Positions 32,302 through 42,051 of a stretch of DNA of 64,000 nucleotides are shown here, piece after piece. Under the pieces are notes generated by a model. It did not search any database, was not told where the DNA came from, and saw only the letters and a list, made by a program, of their open reading frames with translations. Source of the DNA: Excoecaria cochinchinensis (lineage: Eukaryota > Streptophyta > Magnoliopsida > Malpighiales > Euphorbiaceae); the NCBI GenBank assembly GCA_947683425.1, contig CANTUQ010000078.1, forward strand, positions 2,668,001-2,732,000, written 5' to 3'. The stretch's first letter is position 1; each line of letters opens with the position of its first letter. Made by a program: the position numbers and the translations under genes.

Positions 32302-33386
32302 TGTGTGTATTTCTGCAAAACAAAGTTAGTTTAACAACCTCACCACACTCCCTCACGTGTTTGCACTCAAATGATGTCACTCCCCTCGTGTTTCACTCAA
32401 ATCTGGCTTTTACCCTCTTATGAGCTCACACACTCAAGCCTTTTTCCACTCCACTTGCCGGCTCCAATTGCAATTCAGAACTCAATTCCAGTTCAAGATA
32501 ACTCACAAACAGCAAATTAAAAAAAAAAAGAATGCAGTGAAAAATACTTAACAATGGAAGGTAGGCTCAATTCTAGAAGCAAAAGACCAAAATGAAGAAC
32601 GTTGAAATGAGCATACAAGGTGAAGATATGTATGCTGTCCGAATTGTATAAATTTAATTAACAAGAATAAAATTGTTAATTATAGTGTAATCGGAAGCAA
32701 AAAACACAAAGACACCAAAAATGGAAACTTAAGAATGAAAGAAATGACAAAACTAATGCAAGATTGCGGAATTGAAATCTCCCCAAATGGAAAAATTCAA
32801 TTTAGATGCAAGACAGAAATGGAAAAGTTCAAAACTAGATGAATAATGTGAGGTTCGGCCCAAAACGACTAACCCAAGATACAATTCAGCCCTATAACTA
32901 TAAAGCAAACCCAAAGAAATTTCGGCCTAATAGACAAGCCCAATGTAATTTCAGCCTAATAGACAAGCCCAATGTAATTTCGGCCTAATAGACAAGCCCA
33001 ATGTAATTTCAGCCTAATAGACAAGCCCAATGTAATTTCGGCCTAATAAAGCTTAATTAACCCTAATTGGATTGAGGTAAGCCTATACTGTTCCAGCCGC
33101 AATTAATATTTTTTTTTTTTTTTAACTTCAGACCCAATTTTAGAAGCTTAAACGATGTTTTTTTGGATTTTGAAGTGCTAGTTAACGAGCGAAGCTGGTT
33201 ACTTTTGTAGATCTCGAAATTCCCTTTCCGAAAAGTTATTATAGAGCAAAATCGGACACCGGGAACAAAAGTTATGGCCAAATAAATCTAATTTCGGATT
33301 CTAAGCAAATTTTGATGCAAACAACTAAAACAAAATGCGATTTTAAAACAAAGACAAGGATAGTTAAGAATCTAATCCTAATTCAG
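32302..33386 (-). other. Leader of element C
   Basis: No gene. It has CACGTG at 32354-32359 and a four-copy 29-bp repeat at 32933-33048. The segment near 32540-32800 is related to the A and L leaders (element-specific words such as GTATGCTGTCCGAATT). Confidence 0.8.
32933..33048. repeat. 29-bp tandem repeat (4 copies) in the C leader
   Basis: Units at 32933, 32962, 32991 and 33020 read GACAAGCCCAATGTAATTTC then RGCCTAATA. They alternate G/A at one position, which suggests duplication of a two-unit block. Confidence 0.92.
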
Positions 33387-33398
33387 GCTCTGATACCA
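33387..33398 (-). promoter_or_regulatory. Primer-binding site of element C
   Basis: TGGTATCAGAGC on the minus strand, 2 bp from the 5' LTR. Confidence 0.92.
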
Positions 33399-33400
33399 AC

Positions 33401-34091
33401 TGATGCGGAACCCCAAGGCTATGTAGAACCCGAAACCCCAAACACACAAATGGCAAGAACAAGAACAGAATTTAAATCCCCAATCTAAAGAACCCCCAAT
33501 CAATAAAAATGAAAGGAAACGCTTATGATAGATTGATTTGAAGAATAAGAACAGAAATTCGCCACAAGATGAATTACCTTGATAAGAAAATCGTTCTTGA
33601 TGCAATAGAAGAAGACAAATCCTCTCCAATGGTAAATTCGGCCAAACTAATCATCCCTAATACATCCTATCACGTGGTTATTATACCACTAATTAAAATG
33701 AAACCCTAACTGAATAAGGCCTTAACAATGGGCCGCCAAACATAGCTAACTTAAGCCCATTTCGCTAATTAAGCCTAATAAACAAGAAATTAAATCCAAT
33801 AGCTTAAATAAATAACAAAACACAACTTAATGAGTCCAAACACAAGCCCACACGCCTAACATAATGCTTGGGCTGCCCAAAGCTTATTCCATTGGCTTTA
33901 AACAAATTAATGAGCCCATTTGAGTTCCCTCTTGAAGATTCGGCCCCAACTCCTCTTGCTTGTCCATATCTTCCACCATTCGGCCCATGTAGGCTTTGAG
34001 ACCCTCCTTGAATTTCTTGGCTCTTGATCTAGTCACTGGGCCTTCTGGTAAAGCTAGTTCATCTCTTGGTTCCTTGGTCGTGCTCACATCA
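33401..34091 (-). repeat. 5' LTR of element C (691 bp)
   Basis: Matches 27003-27693 with about three differences. A TATAATA motif (33679-33685, minus strand) with a CACGTG hexamer 2 bp downstream (33671-33676) marks the probable promoter. The LTR contains a second, out-of-context copy of the pol tail coding region. Confidence 0.95.
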
Positions 34092-34096
34092 GTGCT

Positions 34097-34654
34097 AGGG
34101 GCGTTAGATAGCCCAAATGGCATGACTAACCACTCATACAAACCATATTTAGTTTTGAAAGCCGTTTTCCATTCATCACCAGGTTTCATTCTTATTTGAT
34201 GATATCCACTCATTAAGTCAATCTTAGTAAAAACCACAGCACCACACAATTCATTTAACATATCATCAAGCCTAGGAATAGGATGTCTATACTTTACAGT
34301 GATTTTGTTGACTGCACGACAATCAACACACATTCTCCAAGTTCCATCCTTCTTAGGCACCAATAGGACGGGTACTGCGCAAGGACTCAAGCTCTCTCTA
34401 ACCAATCCCTTCTCCATAAGTTCTTCCACTTGCCTTTGCATCTCCTTAGTTTCCTTAGAATTGCTTCTATATGCTGGTCGATTAGGAATGGTTGATCCAG
34501 GTATGAAATCAATTTGATGTTCTATCCCTCTCAAATGTGGTAATCCATCTGGTAGCTCATCAGGAAAGACATCTGAAAACTCCTGCAACAAAGACACAAA
34601 ACTAGAAGGCAAAGATTCATGGTCAATGTCAGCATTAGAAAACAAAATCTCTTT
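34097..34654 (-). pseudogene. RT N-terminal half of element D
   Basis: Encodes FVSLLQEFSDVFPDELPD through KTKYGLYEWLVMPFGLSNAP and is interrupted by C after the ST codons. A single stop (TAA in place of a Tyr codon, near 34653) separates it from the gag-protease frame to the right. The apparent frame running left into 33884 is a chimera with the C LTR, not a real protein. Confidence 0.9.
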
Positions 34655-36505
34655 TTAAGTTACAAGGATCAATGGCTGCCCTATGGCTAAAGCACTCTTA
34701 ACCTCTCTTGCCCTTACATAAAAATTCTGTTTTTGCCTCCCACCTTTCTTGTTTTCACTCACCAATGGGCCATTTATTTGTTTTGTTTCTTTTCTGGCCT
34801 CTTTTCCCCCTTTTCTTTCTTTTTCTCTCTTAATTTCACTCCCCTCTTCTTTCTTGGCCAAAGCCTCTCTCTCCCTCTCAACTGATATCTTCTGATCTTC
34901 AAACAATTCTTGAGGTGATAATGGTGCTAATGTAACCTTTGTACCTTCATAAGAAAAAGAATAACGGTTAGTGTACCCATTATGCAAAACATGTCTATCA
35001 AATTGCCAAGGCCTTCCCAAAAGTAAATGGCCTGCCTGTATAGGTACCACATCACAAACCACCTCATCCTTATACCTCCCAATAGAAAATGGCACTCTTA
35101 CTTGCCTTGTTACCTTGACCTCCCCACTGTCATTCAACCATTGTAATTTATAAGGTCGAGGATGCTTTTCACATACCAAATTCAGCTTATCAACCATATT
35201 CACACTGGCTACATTGGTGCAACTACCTCCATCAACAATAAGCGTGCACACCCTTCCATTAATTAAACACTTAGTGTGAAATGTGTTTTCTCTTTGTTCT
35301 AGGCTCTCTTCCTTAACATTCAAATTCAAAGCTCGCCTAGCCACTAAATACTTCCCACTTTCAGCAACCAATAACTCTCCATCACTATCACAATCACTGC
35401 AATCTTCCAAAGGTGGCATCTCATCTTCACTATGGTCTGATTCAGAAATAATTTCCCCATCATCCCTAGCTATTATCACCCTTTTATTAGGACAATCATG
35501 TGCCATATGCCCCTTCCCCAAGCATTTAAAGCATTTAATCTCTCTTCTAGGAGTTGGAGTATTAGGGTTACCTTTTACAACCTTAGATGGTGATTGGACA
35601 GCCCTTGCATCTTTGGAACCCGAATCTGCCCCATAAGGTTTAGATCCCCTAAAGTCTCTTCTATCCTCCCCTTTGGTCCATCTAGATCCCAAACTATCCC
35701 TTGAGTTGTTGCTGGTTCGGTTGAAGCTCCTACTCTTCTTCTGTTTCTCAATTTTCATTGCCATATTCAACATTTCCTCCATGGAGTCATATCTATGAAG
35801 CTCAATGACATCAGCAATCTCCTTATTCAATCCACCTAAAAATCGATCCATGGTTACCTCTTCATCTTCCTCAATGTTAGCTCTAACCATGCACATTTCC
35901 ATTTCTTTATGGTAGTCCTCTACTGACCTACCCCCTTGCACTAACCTATGCAACTTCTGATGTAGCTCCCTAAAGTAATGTGAAGGCACAAATCTTTTTC
36001 TCATGGCCTCCTTCATATCCTCCCAATTACCAATAGGACGTCTACCCACTTTTCTTCTGCTCAAGTTCAATTGATCCCACCAAAATAAGGCATAATCTGT
36101 AAACTCCACAGCTGCTATCTTCACTTTCTTCTCCTCAGAATACCTATTACACTCAAAGATCATTTCAACCTTCCTTTCCCATTCTAGGTACTCTTCAGCA
36201 CTGTTTCTACCTTTAAATGGAGGAATCTTAAGCTTAATGTTACCTAAATTCCCATCTAATCTCCCACTTGTCTCTTCTTCATCTAAGTCTTCTATGTCAG
36301 CCCTTACATTTTCATCAATCCATCTACCTCTCCTAGCTGTCCTCCTAGAATTATTAGATGCACTCACTTCAAATTTCTCCTCCATCCCGTCCATTCTAGC
36401 TTTTAACTTCTTGAACTCATTAATGAAGGCCTTGTACATCACTTTCATATCGGGCATGGCTTCCTCCTCCTCATACATTGTTTCCTTTTCTTCTCTTCTT
36501 GACAT
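34655..36505 (-). CDS. gag-protease of element D (616 aa, ends at a premature stop)
   Basis: Starts MSRREEKETMYEEEEAMPD. It has a coiled-coil N-terminus (about 20-50), an acidic stretch, the gag domain (about 100-255), zinc knuckle beginning C325, an EMPPLEDCSD linker, protease D-G-G near 425, and a charged linker ending LVT. The frame is otherwise open, and one point change creates the stop before RT, so this was probably a gag-pol fusion like that of H. Gag would form the particle; protease would cut the polyprotein. Confidence 0.88.
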   Translation of the reverse strand: MSRREEKETMYEEEEAMPDMKVMYKAFINEFKKLKARMDGMEEKFEVSASNNSRRTARRGRWIDENVRADIEDLDEEETSGRLDGNLGNIKLKIPPFKGRNSAEEYLEWERKVEMIFECNRYSEEKKVKIAAVEFTDYALFWWDQLNLSRRKVGRRPIGNWEDMKEAMRKRFVPSHYFRELHQKLHRLVQGGRSVEDYHKEMEMCMVRANIEEDEEVTMDRFLGGLNKEIADVIELHRYDSMEEMLNMAMKIEKQKKSRSFNRTSNNSRDSLGSRWTKGEDRRDFRGSKPYGADSGSKDARAVQSPSKVVKGNPNTPTPRREIKCFKCLGKGHMAHDCPNKRVIIARDDGEIISESDHSEDEMPPLEDCSDCDSDGELLVAESGKYLVARRALNLNVKEESLEQRENTFHTKCLINGRVCTLIVDGGSCTNVASVNMVDKLNLVCEKHPRPYKLQWLNDSGEVKVTRQVRVPFSIGRYKDEVVCDVVPIQAGHLLLGRPWQFDRHVLHNGYTNRYSFSYEGTKVTLAPLSPQELFEDQKISVEREREALAKKEEGSEIKREKERKGGKEARKETKQINGPLVSENKKGGRQKQNFYVRAREVKSALAIGQPLILVT

Positions 36506-38233
36506 GATTTGAATTCTTCAAAACAGATGTTAGACAATAACCTCACACACTCCCTCACGTGTTTACACTCAAAGATGCCACTCCTCTCGTGTTTCACTCA
36601 ATAAGGTTTTTACCCTCTTAATGTACTCACACACTCTGCCTTTTACCACTCTAATTGCAACTCTTAAATTGTACTTCAGAATTCAATTCACAAACCAAGA
36701 ATTTGAGCACGTTTTAGAAAGCAAAGAATAAGTAAGCACTAACAATAAAAAGATAGCTCAAAACTAGAAAAGAAAACACTAGACACAATGAAGGTGGTAC
36801 ACGGACAAGACTGTTATACCACTTGATTATATCCAAATTAGAGTATTAGAACAAGCAAAGATACTCTAACAATGTAAATGGAACAAAAGCAAGCTAAAAC
36901 AAAGAAACAAGCAACAAAAATTAAGAAAAAATGACAATTTGGACAAAATGTATGAATTTGATTCAATACAAAGTAAACCAAATGTAGAACCTAGTTATTC
37001 TATCCAACAAAGCAAGAAAAAAAATAACAAAGAAACCTAATTATACTAAGAAAAATAGAATGCACGCAATACAATTCAATTTAGAGCCAAAATGATGATT
37101 AGGCCGCATGGTGTATCAAGCTCTAATTAATGTGTCAAGTTGTGTGCAAAATGATGGCAAAATGATAGGAAAATGATGTCAAGATGGTGTAAAAAATGAT
37201 GGCAAAATGGTGACAAAATGGTAGGCAAATGATGGCAAACTGGTAGGAAAAGGATGGCAAAAATGATACCAAAATGGTGTAAAAAATGACAGCAAAAATG
37301 GTACCAAAATGTTACCAAAAATGGATAGCAAATGATAGAAAAAATGTTACCAAAAATGATAAATAAATGCTAGCACAAATGAATCCTTATCCGAATTGGT
37401 TAATAATTATCAAAGATGGTTTAGGATTAAGTTTTCCTATTCCCAAAATAGATAGGATTAATTTTTCCTATTACTTAAAGGATTCCTATCTCTATTTTAA
37501 AAAGGAATAATTGCTGCTCCTAATCCTCAAGCACTTAGGGTTAAGTTTTCCCACCTATTAATGGATTTAGATTTTCCCTTTTGCTATAAATATACTCCCT
37601 TGGCCGAATCTACTCCCTGCCCTTTTCTCTTCTCAATTCTTTTCTTTCACGTTTTTTTTTCTTCTTTTTTTTTTATTTTTTTTCAATGAAATAAATAACA
37701 ACCACAATACAAACTACCAAACTTCTCAAGCCCAAAAAAATCAGAAATCAAATTCGGTTTTCTAACCCCTTGTTCTTTTTTTTTTCTCAAAATGTAAAAA
37801 CTTCAAATTGAAGAACGGAGGCTTAAACGTCGTTTTTAAGGGCCAAAAATTGCAGTTACGTAGGGTAAAGCCTAGGTAATGATTATAGAGCACGAAATTC
37901 CCTTTCCGAAAACATATTATAATAACAAATCCGACACTCTAGTCAAAAGTTATGGCCTCTCGAAATTTCTATTTTTTTTTAAAACAGCAAACTAATCTCT
38001 AATCTCCTCCTACAAGGATTCGGATTCAAGCTAAGGATGTTCAAGATTTCGGTTCAAGGCTATTTCACGAATTCAAGGTAAAGGTAAGAAAAGAAAAGGC
38101 TAATTTAAACACACAAAACACAATTAACTAAGTAACTTAATGCAACCTAATTCGGCATAAACAAAAAAAAGAATTCAAAGAAAATAAAACGCAAACCTAA
38201 CACTAAGATAAATAGGAATTTACCTTATCTTTG
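36506..38233 (-). other. Leader of element D
   Basis: No gene. It has CACGTG at 36556-36561, an imperfect repeat of ATGGTGCAAAATGATGGC-like words at about 37140-37380, and A/T-rich runs near 37650-37690 and 37780. Near 37695-38160 it matches the H leader (20156-20640). Donor-like GGTAAATTCC lies near 38215-38225. Confidence 0.75.
37140..37385. repeat. Imperfect short tandem repeat in the D leader
   Basis: Irregular 11-14 bp units built on AAAATGATGGCA / AAAATGGTACC. They resemble the TTTTGCTATCATTTT words of the J and E leaders on the other strand. Confidence 0.65.
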
Positions 38234-38245
38234 GCTCTGATACCA
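38234..38245 (-). promoter_or_regulatory. Primer-binding site of element D
   Basis: TGGTATCAGAGC on the minus strand, 3 bp from the LTR. Confidence 0.9.
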
Positions 38246-38248
38246 AAA

Positions 38249-38471
38249 TGATGCGGAACCCAATAGCTAGCGAGCTACAAACCCACACATACAATTCGAA
38301 TAGCAAACCAAATCAGATAAACACCCTCCCTATTGAATCCCCAATCAACCTGTGACTAAAAACGCAAATAATCGGGAAACAAAGAACTGAAAAACGCCAC
38401 AATCAAACAATTGATAAGTTAATCAAATTCTTCATGCAATAGAAAAGAAAGCAATTCACTCTCATTCTAAG
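38249..38471 (-). repeat. 5' LTR of element D, left piece
   Basis: The 223-bp U5 side of the LTR, beginning TGATGCGGAACCC, broken by element A after CTAAG. Confidence 0.88.
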
Positions 38472-39317
38472 TGATGCGTGCACAGGGGGGTCAACATTTC
38501 AAGATTATAAACAATGGAAATTCATATTCATGGAGATCAAATTTGGAGAAGTTAAAGAAGGCTTGAAGGAAGTCCATGGGCCAAATTTATGAAGAAGCCA
38601 AATTGAAGATGGACATGTGCTAGTCATGTGACAACTTAACATGTGCAGGTCATGTGACACTTGACATGTGCCGATCATGTGACCTTGACATGTGCTATGC
38701 ATGTGAGCTAGAGCATGTGCAATGCATGTGCTAATTAGTGGATTAAGGGGCTGATTTGTTTGGGCTTTTAGTTTAGGCTTTTATTTATTTATTTTATTTG
38801 ATTATTTGTAATATGCTAGGCCTTTTGGGCTTATTTAAGTGAGATGTGCTTTAATTAGCTTGGGCTCATTTAATTAGCTATTTTTAGGCTTTTTGGGCTG
38901 AATTTTAAGTTAATTAGTATGGGCTTTAGTTATCTTAGTGTAAGGCCCATGTTTTAAGACCTATTTGATTAATTAGGGTTTTTATTAGCTTAAGTGAGTA
39001 TAAATACTCCTCAAAAACGAATTTGTAATTCAGACTTGGAGATTATGATATTTTGAGACTTTTATTTGGCTTGGCCAAATTCTTCATTGGAGAGGATTGT
39101 TTGTCTTCTTCTTTTGCATCAAGAACTTTAATTCTGATCAAGGTATTTACTTTGTGGCGAATTCTGTTCTTGTGTTTATAAATCAATCTATTATAAGCGT
39201 TTCCATTCACATAGTTGTTTGGGGGTTCTTTAGATTGGGGGTTTATTCTTGTTCATGTCTATGCCATATTGTATATTCAAGGGATTTCGGGTTCTTTAGC
39301 CTTGGGGTTCCGCATCA
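38472..39317 (+). repeat. 5' LTR of element A (846 bp)
   Basis: From TGATGCGTGCACAGG to GGGGTTCCGCATCA, giving 7-bp inverted ends TGATGCG/CGCATCA. It holds a CATG array (about 38595-38735) and a TATA box at 38999-39005. Confidence 0.95.
38999..39005 (+). promoter_or_regulatory. TATA box in the 5' LTR of A
   Basis: TATAAAT in the context GTGAGTATAAATACTCC; same context as in J and L. Confidence 0.65.
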
Positions 39318-39319
39318 TT

Positions 39320-39331
39320 TGGTATCAGAGC
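39320..39331 (+). promoter_or_regulatory. Primer-binding site of element A
   Basis: TGGTATCAGAGC, 2 bp after the 5' LTR. Confidence 0.93.
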
Positions 39332-39555
39332 TTGGATTTGGATTAAATTCTTATTTATCCATGTTTACTTGCTGTTTTTATTCATTAATTTTCAATTTAT
39401 TTGATTCTTAAAATTTAGGAACCCTTGTTCATCATAGTGGCCTAAATTATAGGGAGATTTGTTTAGGTGTTATTTCTTATTATTTGATCTTGATTTCTAG
39501 GTTATTAGTTGTTCTAGTTGTTATCTAGCTAAAAATAAAAAAAAAAATTCGTCGT

Positions 39556-39617
39556 ACTGTTCATTGCACTGTTCACACGTACTGTTCATCGCACTGTTCA
39601 TCTGAATTTACTGTTCA
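39556..39617. repeat. ACTGTTCAT/C short repeat in the A leader
   Basis: Five ACTGTTCA words spaced 10-16 bp apart. The equivalent reverse-complement arrays lie at 50980-51035 (L) and 60228-60292 (N), with different unit numbers. Confidence 0.75.
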
Positions 39618-39779
39618 TCATAATTTAGAAAAAGTATTTTAATTTGGGTTAACTTTGGTTGGTGTGAACAATTAGGATTGTATTTCTTTAGGATAGAATT
39701 GTTATTATCTAATTAGTTAGAGATAATTCAAAAAAGAAAAAGAAAAGAAATTAGGATTGGGACATTATTTAAATTAGGA

Positions 39780-40015
39780 CATTAAATTAGATAAGTTTCA
39801 TTTTGTCTTAAGTCTAGACATTTGGGTTTCCATATCTTGAACTAATTAAGACATAGTGGATAAGTCATGTTGTCTTAGTTTAGACATTTGGGTTTCCTTA
39901 TTTGATCTTATTAAGACATATTGGATCAATGTTTGTCTTATTTTGGACAAACATTTGGGTTTCCTAATCTTTTTTTAGTTTGGACATCTTGTGTCTCCTT
40001 TTCATTTTGTCTTAG
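39780..40015. repeat. About 60-bp repeat with GACATTTGGGTTTCC in the A leader
   Basis: GACATTTGGGTTTCC-like cores recur near 39826, 39887 and 39950, each followed by an ATTAAGACATA-type word. Conserved in L (50590-50820) and N (59820-60060). Confidence 0.65.
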
Positions 40016-40524
40016 TGTAATAACCCATATTGTATCAAATTGAATTTTCCATTAGGGAGATTTCAATTTCTGCATTAGTTTTGTCATTTCTTTCATTCTT
40101 AAGTTTCCATTTTTTGTGTCTTTGTGTTTTTGCTTCCGATTACACTATAATTAACAATTTGATTCTTGTTAGTTAAATTCACATAATTCGGACAGCATAC
40201 ATATCTTCACCTTGTATGCTCATTTCAACGTTCTTCACTTTGGTCTTTTGCTTCTAGTTTTGTGCCTATCTTCTTGTTAAGTATTTTCATTGCATTCTTT
40301 TACTATAATTTGCTGCTTGTAAACTATTTTGACTTGAGTTTGAGTTCTGAAGTACAACTGAAGACAGCAAGCCTGAGTGGTAAAAGGCTTGAGAGTGTGA
40401 GCTTAAAAGAGGGTAAAAGCCAAATTTGAGCGAAACACGAGTGGAGTGTCACCTCTTTGAGTGTAAACACGTGAGGGAGTGTAGTGAGGCTGTTTTATTT
40501 AACATCTTTTGCAGGTAAAGCACC

Positions 40525-42051
40525 ATGACTGACGAATCCAGTAAGAAGGAGATGTCTATAGAACAGGTTGTGTTTGCTATACAAGCAATACAAGGTACTA
40601 TTGAAAATTTGTTGAGAGAAAGGGTCGACGTTAAAGAGAGGTTGGATAAATTAGAAGAGGGAACATCCAATAACTCAAGGAGAACAGCTAGGAGGGGAAG
40701 ATGGATTAATGAGCGAGAGGAGGTTGATCAAGGTGATTGGGATGAAGATGATGAAGTTCAATCCGTGAGGGGTAGAGTGAGAAGAGAAGATAAAGTGGAC
40801 AGCAACATCAATGCCATCAAGATGAACATTCCATCCTTTAAAGGTAGGAATGATGCTGAAGTGTATTTAGAATGGGAAAGGAAGGTGGACATGATTTTTG
40901 CTTGCCTTAACTATTCTGAAGACAAGAAAGTAAGGATAGCAGCAGTGGAGTTTAGTGATTATGCGCTGGTTTGGTGGAATGAGTTAGTTAAGAGTAGAAG
41001 GAGGAATGGGGATCCGCCTATCTCTACCTGGGAAGAAATGAAGAGAGTAATGAAGAGGAGGTTTGTACCATCCTACTACTATAGAGAGTTGCACCAGCAA
41101 TTACATAGGCTCACTCAAGGAGCTAGAATAGTGGAGGATTATCACAAGGAAATGGAGATGCTCATGATTAAAGCCAATATAGAAGAGGAAGAAGAGGTTA
41201 CTATGGCTCGGTTCATGGGAGGTTTGAATAGGGAAATTGCTGATGTGGTGGACTTACAACATTATGGAGTAATGGAGGACCTAGTAAATATTGCCATGAA
41301 AGTGGAGAGACAACATAAGCAAAGGAGGGAAGTAAGGTCATTTTCGAATTCTAGCAATAAATGGAATTCGAAATGGAGTAAAAATGAAGATTTTAAAAAT
41401 ATGGAATTGCAGTTTAAACAACTTTCTGGACTACTAAGTATGTATATGAAACAAGAGGAAAGAAATAAAGAAGAGGAAGTTATTGTCGAAAAAATTATTT
41501 GCGAAGCTGAACTGGATACTATAGATTTATATGACAATGAGGTTCTGAGTGAGGAAGGAATAAGTGTAAATGAAGATGTTTTTGCCTTGAGTGAAATGGA
41601 AAAAGATTGTAAAAAGGAAGATGCTTGTTTAGTTGAGATGGAAGATCAGCATGTTATGATTGATCCTGTAGTGCTTCAGGAGGCTGAGTTGAACATGGAG
41701 AAAGAAGAGGACCATGATCAGAATGAAATGGTTGTATTGAATAACCATGTTTTTCCTAATGTTTATGTTAACTTGCAGGAACATGATGAGTTCTTTGTTG
41801 AAGAAGCATTCATTTTATTTCCACCTGTTCAGAAGATTTTATATGAAGATCAATTTATTTTACAAGTGCCAATTCCTAACTTGAACAAGATGAAGATTCG
41901 AGGACGAATCTTTTCTAAAGAGGGAGGGAATGATGCGTGCACAGGGGGGTCAACATTTCAAGATTATAAACAATGGAAGTTCATATTCATGGAGATCAAA
42001 TTTGGAGAAGTTAAAGAAGGCTTGAAGGAAGTCCATGGGCCAAATTTATGA
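40525..42051 (+). CDS. Gag-acidic fusion protein of element A (508 aa)
   Basis: The ATG is 51 nt after the CACGTG motif. Residues 1-60 are a coiled-coil-like N-terminus (MTDESSKKEMSIEQVVFAIQ). About 108-265 are the gag domain (DAEVYLEWERKVDMIFACLN to MKVERQHKQRR). From 288 there is no CCHC knuckle. Instead an acidic Glu/Asp-rich region (about 290-430) is followed by a conserved module ILFPPVQKILYEDQFILQV and PNLNKMKIRGRIFSKEGGND. The last 40 residues (ACTGGSTFQDYKQWKF onward) are read from the 3' LTR. Protease and pol are absent. The acidic region has no family I recognise. The protein could co-assemble with helper Gag; that is inferred. Confidence 0.92.
   Translation: MTDESSKKEMSIEQVVFAIQAIQGTIENLLRERVDVKERLDKLEEGTSNNSRRTARRGRWINEREEVDQGDWDEDDEVQSVRGRVRREDKVDSNINAIKMNIPSFKGRNDAEVYLEWERKVDMIFACLNYSEDKKVRIAAVEFSDYALVWWNELVKSRRRNGDPPISTWEEMKRVMKRRFVPSYYYRELHQQLHRLTQGARIVEDYHKEMEMLMIKANIEEEEEVTMARFMGGLNREIADVVDLQHYGVMEDLVNIAMKVERQHKQRREVRSFSNSSNKWNSKWSKNEDFKNMELQFKQLSGLLSMYMKQEERNKEEEVIVEKIICEAELDTIDLYDNEVLSEEGISVNEDVFALSEMEKDCKKEDACLVEMEDQHVMIDPVVLQEAELNMEKEEDHDQNEMVVLNNHVFPNVYVNLQEHDEFFVEEAFILFPPVQKILYEDQFILQVPIPNLNKMKIRGRIFSKEGGNDACTGGSTFQDYKQWKFIFMEIKFGEVKEGLKEVHGPNL
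41917..41930 (+). promoter_or_regulatory. Polypurine tract of element A
   Basis: AAAGAGGGAGGGAA immediately before TGATGCG; it also encodes KEGGN. Confidence 0.92.

Larger units (their letters stand above)
27003..34091 (-). mobile_element. Element C: complete Ty3/gypsy element (7089 bp)
   Basis: Both LTRs are 691 bp and flanked by GTGCT (26998-27002 and 34092-34096). I noticed only about three LTR differences (near 27051, 27059 and 27451), so it is young. Gag-protease and pol are in place but gag-pol is broken by a stop codon and an indel near its middle. It lies in RT of D. Element O at the right edge of the window is a near-identical sister copy. Confidence 0.97.
39332..40524 (+). other. 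Leader of element A
   Basis: No gene. It contains an ACTGTTCAT repeat at 39556-39617, a roughly 60-bp repeat built around GACATTTGGGTTTCC (39826-40010), CACGTG at 40468-40473 and TTTTGCAGGTAA 12 nt before the ATG. It is collinear with the L and N leaders. Confidence 0.8.

Noticed and set aside
33884..34645. A protein joining RT of D to the VSTTKEPRDELALPEG tail
   Set aside because: Chimeric frame created by insertion of the C LTR into D; the tail belongs to the C LTR.
39320..39331. tRNA genes at the Met-tRNA-like sites
   Set aside because: Only the 12-nt primer-binding complement is present, directly next to an LTR. No cloverleaf.
40525..42051. Captured host gene as source of the acidic domain
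   Set aside because: Possible, but I recognise no host family and see no intron scars, so it is not claimed.
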